This document shows, piece by piece, positions 30,191 through 31,523 of a stretch of DNA of 31,523 bases (its first letter is position 1; each line of letters opens with the position of its first letter). The notes beneath the pieces were generated by a model. That model ran no database searches, had not been told where the DNA came from, and saw only the letters and a program-made list of their open reading frames with translations. The DNA is from a virus: IMG/VR virus record IMGVR_UViG_3300032820_000067, positions 1 to 31,523 of that record. The stretch is one strand, 5' to 3'. The translations under genes were made by a program, and so were the position numbers.

Positions 30191-30394
30191 TCAGGGACTG
30201 AGACGAGGAACTTTAAATTTTAGATTACTTCGTATGACCCAAACGTAATTATCAGGACTGACTTCTTCTCTTAAAACAAATGCTTTTACAGAAGGATGCC
30301 CCTGCTTATGATAATATTCTTCTATCTTACGTGCGAGTCTGAGAGAGTCGTTTCGACTAGAGAGATAATCAATCGGAAGAATATTATTTATCAT
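30191..30394 (-). CDS. Small hypothetical protein
   Basis: 67 aa. AGGA ten bases before the ATG at 30394 supports the start. The N-terminal half is helical with L-R-L-A-R-K-I-E-E-Y-Y-H-K-Q-G-H, followed by V-K-A-F-V-L-R-E and V-W-V-I-R-S-N-L-K-F, a helix-strand-strand layout. Basic overall, no membrane segment, no known motif. It lies 15 bases after the DUF3310 gene and 46 bases before nrdJ, so it is probably in the same transcript. Function unknown. Confidence 0.72.
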   Translation of the reverse strand: MINNILPIDYLSSRNDSLRLARKIEEYYHKQGHPSVKAFVLREEVSPDNYVWVIRSNLKFKVPRLSP

Positions 30395-30409
30395 GGTATA
30401 GCTATCCTA

Positions 30410-30772
30410 TCAATTATCACCATTATCCACAAACGTATCGTCTATCGTCTTAAAATAATTAGATAAATATGTCTCGTCAATTTTACCACATTCCTCCATT
30501 AATTTACACAAGTACCAATGAGCCTTTCCCAGATCTTCCATCGGCTTGTTTTTATAAGCGTACCGCCAAAGATATTTCTCAACGTTTCCTTTTAAATACC
30601 CTAAAAATTCTATCTGGGTCATGCTGGCTTCAATCGCCGCAATTGCTTCAATATCGTTACGATTATAATGAGGTGGTTTAGCTACTTCGTTCTTCATCAT
30701 AATATCTTTTCGAATAGCTTGCCATCCTGGCGAATCGTTAGGTATGTTGGCAAAAACATTTGGCTGGCTCAT
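30410..30772 (-). CDS. DUF3310 family protein (T7 gp1.7-like nucleotide kinase family)
   Basis: 120 aa. AAGGAG eight bases before the ATG at 30772 is a strong ribosome binding site. The DUF3310 signature is clear: K-P-P-H-Y-N-R-N-D-I-E-A-I-A-A-I-E (32-48), F-L-G-Y-L-K-G-N-V-E-K-Y-L-W-R-Y (56-71) and K-P-M-E-D-L-G-K-A-H-W-Y-L (76-88). The family includes T7 gp1.7, reported as a nucleotide kinase, and many phage proteins of unknown activity. A role in nucleotide supply fits the neighbouring nrdJ. The first ~28 residues are an extension before the domain. Family assignment is firm; enzymatic activity of this member is inference. Confidence 0.86.
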   Translation of the reverse strand: MSQPNVFANIPNDSPGWQAIRKDIMMKNEVAKPPHYNRNDIEAIAAIEASMTQIEFLGYLKGNVEKYLWRYAYKNKPMEDLGKAHWYLCKLMEECGKIDETYLSNYFKTIDDTFVDNGDN

Positions 30773-30778
30773 TGTTGA

Positions 30779-31246
30779 TTACTCCTTTGCACTGTTAAGC
30801 AGAACGTTTATACGTCTGTGAACAAACTTTAAATCTTTGCTCAAGACTCGATTAAAAAATTTTCTACCGTAGTCGGGAGCAATTCCTGCCAATTCACAGA
30901 TAGGCTCATATGTAGAGGCAGTAACACAGGAAGGTAGAGTAAACCATTTAAGAGCAGACTGTCTAGCTTTTTCTGAGGAAACTGGTTCTTCTTCTGTTTT
31001 AGGTTTGGTTGCGTCTAATAACGCCTGTAGAAATACAGAAATAAAGAGAAGTTTTTCGGGAACAGCTGTTTTATTTGTTTGAACTGAGGAAAGCCACAAA
31101 AAATCGTTATGTTTTTCTTTATTGAATATATGTTGAAGATCATCTTCATAATAATTTAGAAGTTCTTTTAAATCTTCATAACTAAATTCTCTATGATCTG
31201 TCTTGTCCGTTAGTTTTTTGTTGTCTTCTTTTTCTTTTTCTTCCAC
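30779..31246 (-). CDS. Hypothetical protein of the phage DNA-metabolism module
   Basis: 155 aa from a GTG at 31246, the only start between an upstream in-frame stop and the conserved-looking region; the protein has no internal Met. The start lies inside the end of the endonuclease I gene (56-base overlap). An AAGGA sits only two bases from the GTG, so true initiation could be slightly downstream at a non-ATG codon. The first 20 residues are Lys/Glu/Asp-rich. Residues ~25-90 are helical, and the second half contains A-R-Q-S-A-L-K-W-F-T-L-P-S-C-V-T-A-S-T-Y-E (~99-119) and A-G-I-A-P-D-Y-G-R-K-F (~126-136), the latter resembling a helix-turn-helix. A DNA-binding role is possible but unproven. Confidence 0.75.
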   Translation of the reverse strand: MEEKEKEDNKKLTDKTDHREFSYEDLKELLNYYEDDLQHIFNKEKHNDFLWLSSVQTNKTAVPEKLLFISVFLQALLDATKPKTEEEPVSSEKARQSALKWFTLPSCVTASTYEPICELAGIAPDYGRKFFNRVLSKDLKFVHRRINVLLNSAKE

Positions 31247-31523
31247 TTTCCTTGATCCATGCTTTCGGTATTATTTTGTCGGCCCATTTAAAAGAATTCT
31301 TGTCGCACCATTGAGCTACCGTTGTTTTTGCTTTGGGAGCAATAGAAAGATTAGGATTCTGAAAGACAAAACGTATATCTAAATCAGGGTATTGATCCTT
31401 TATCAGTAAATGTTTCCTTCTATCATCACTAAAGAATCTTCCTTTTAATTCTATTATAATACCATTAGGTAAAACAAGGTCAGGAAGATAATGTCGTTCA
31501 ATAGAAGGAACGATAAAATTTAT
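31191..31523 (-). CDS. Endonuclease I, T7 gp3-type Holliday-junction resolvase (5' end outside window)
   Basis: 110 C-terminal codons are visible; the start lies beyond the right edge. L-P-D-L-V-L-P-N-G-I-I-I-E-L-K-G holds Asp, Glu and Lys at visible positions 15, 25 and 27, the same spacing as Asp55, Glu65 and Lys67 of T7 endonuclease I. D-D-R-R-K-H-L-L-I-K-D-Q-Y-P-D-L-D-I-R-F-V-F and F-K-W-A-D-K-I-I-P-K-A-W-I-K-E follow the T7 sequence closely. The enzyme is a dimeric, Mg-dependent nuclease that cuts branched DNA and also degrades host DNA. The C-terminal tail (K-R-K-R-R-Q-Q-K) is basic. The counterpart of T7 Glu20 is outside the window. The 3' end overlaps the next gene by 56 bases. Confidence 0.92.
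   Translation of the reverse strand: MNFIVPSIERHYLPDLVLPNGIIIELKGRFFSDDRRKHLLIKDQYPDLDIRFVFQNPNLSIAPKAKTTVAQWCDKNSFKWADKIIPKAWIKESGRKRKRRQQKTNGQDRS

Noticed and set aside
1-31523. tRNA, CRISPR array, insertion sequence, integrase or attachment site
   Set aside because: No cloverleaf-like segment, regular spacer-repeat array, transposase/integrase motif or terminal repeats were seen by eye; the only tandem repeats are inside fibre-type coding regions.

Overview
The window reads as the middle-to-late part of an AT-rich, tailed double-stranded DNA phage genome, most likely a lytic podovirus-type phage of a marine bacterium. The evidence is the gene content: an S74-chaperoned tail fibre, an SU10/P22 gp4-like head-tail adaptor, a P22 gp10-like tail hub, very large internal/ejection proteins, a GTA/phage-type 3TM holin, T7-type endonuclease I, a DUF3310 protein and a phage class II ribonucleotide reductase. 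The mixture of T7-like DNA-metabolism genes with giant internal proteins recalls the HMO-2011-type phages of marine Alphaproteobacteria. That placement is from memory of the group and is an inference. Terminase, portal, capsid and polymerase genes must lie outside the window. No tRNA, rRNA, CRISPR array, insertion sequence or integrase was recognised.

Plus strand, 1-22633: virion module. It begins inside a tail-fibre gene (YadA-like head repeats plus S74 chaperone), followed by three small genes (one with an N-terminal membrane anchor), a glycine-rich adhesin-like protein, a protein built from eight 22-residue repeats, the adaptor, a second fibre/appendage protein, a small coiled-coil membrane protein, the tail hub, a 100-aa tail-associated protein, a 604-aa acidic structural protein, a GNAT-like protein, a 1198-aa probable ejection protein and a 2937-aa giant internal protein. 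Genes are packed with almost no spacing, so they were probably transcribed together.

Plus strand, 22668-26429: a sugar-modification pair (a GT-A glycosyltransferase and a three-domain glycosyltransferase/methyltransferase/MptE-like fusion), behind a consensus-like sigma70 promoter placed so close to the ATG that the message would be almost leaderless. A small unknown protein and a holin follow.

Minus strand, 31523-26426: a metabolic module read toward the structural genes: endonuclease I (partial), two uncharacterised proteins flanking a DUF3310 protein, class II ribonucleotide reductase (nrdJ), a 25-residue membrane peptide, a NifU C-terminal/Nfu-like Fe-S carrier, two small unknowns and GDP-mannose 4,6-dehydratase (gmd). 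The two strands converge with overlapping stop codons at 26426-26429.

Taken together, the right-hand genes would supply deoxynucleotides (nrdJ), recombination/host DNA breakdown (endonuclease I), Fe-S cluster delivery (nfu) and a GDP-deoxyhexose intermediate (gmd). The two glycosyltransferase genes could use such sugars to decorate the host surface or the phage's own fibres. The most unusual items are the trifunctional glycan enzyme with a compositionally distinct methyltransferase domain, the nrdJ-micropeptide-nfu arrangement, and the giant internal protein with a degenerate zincin-like motif.
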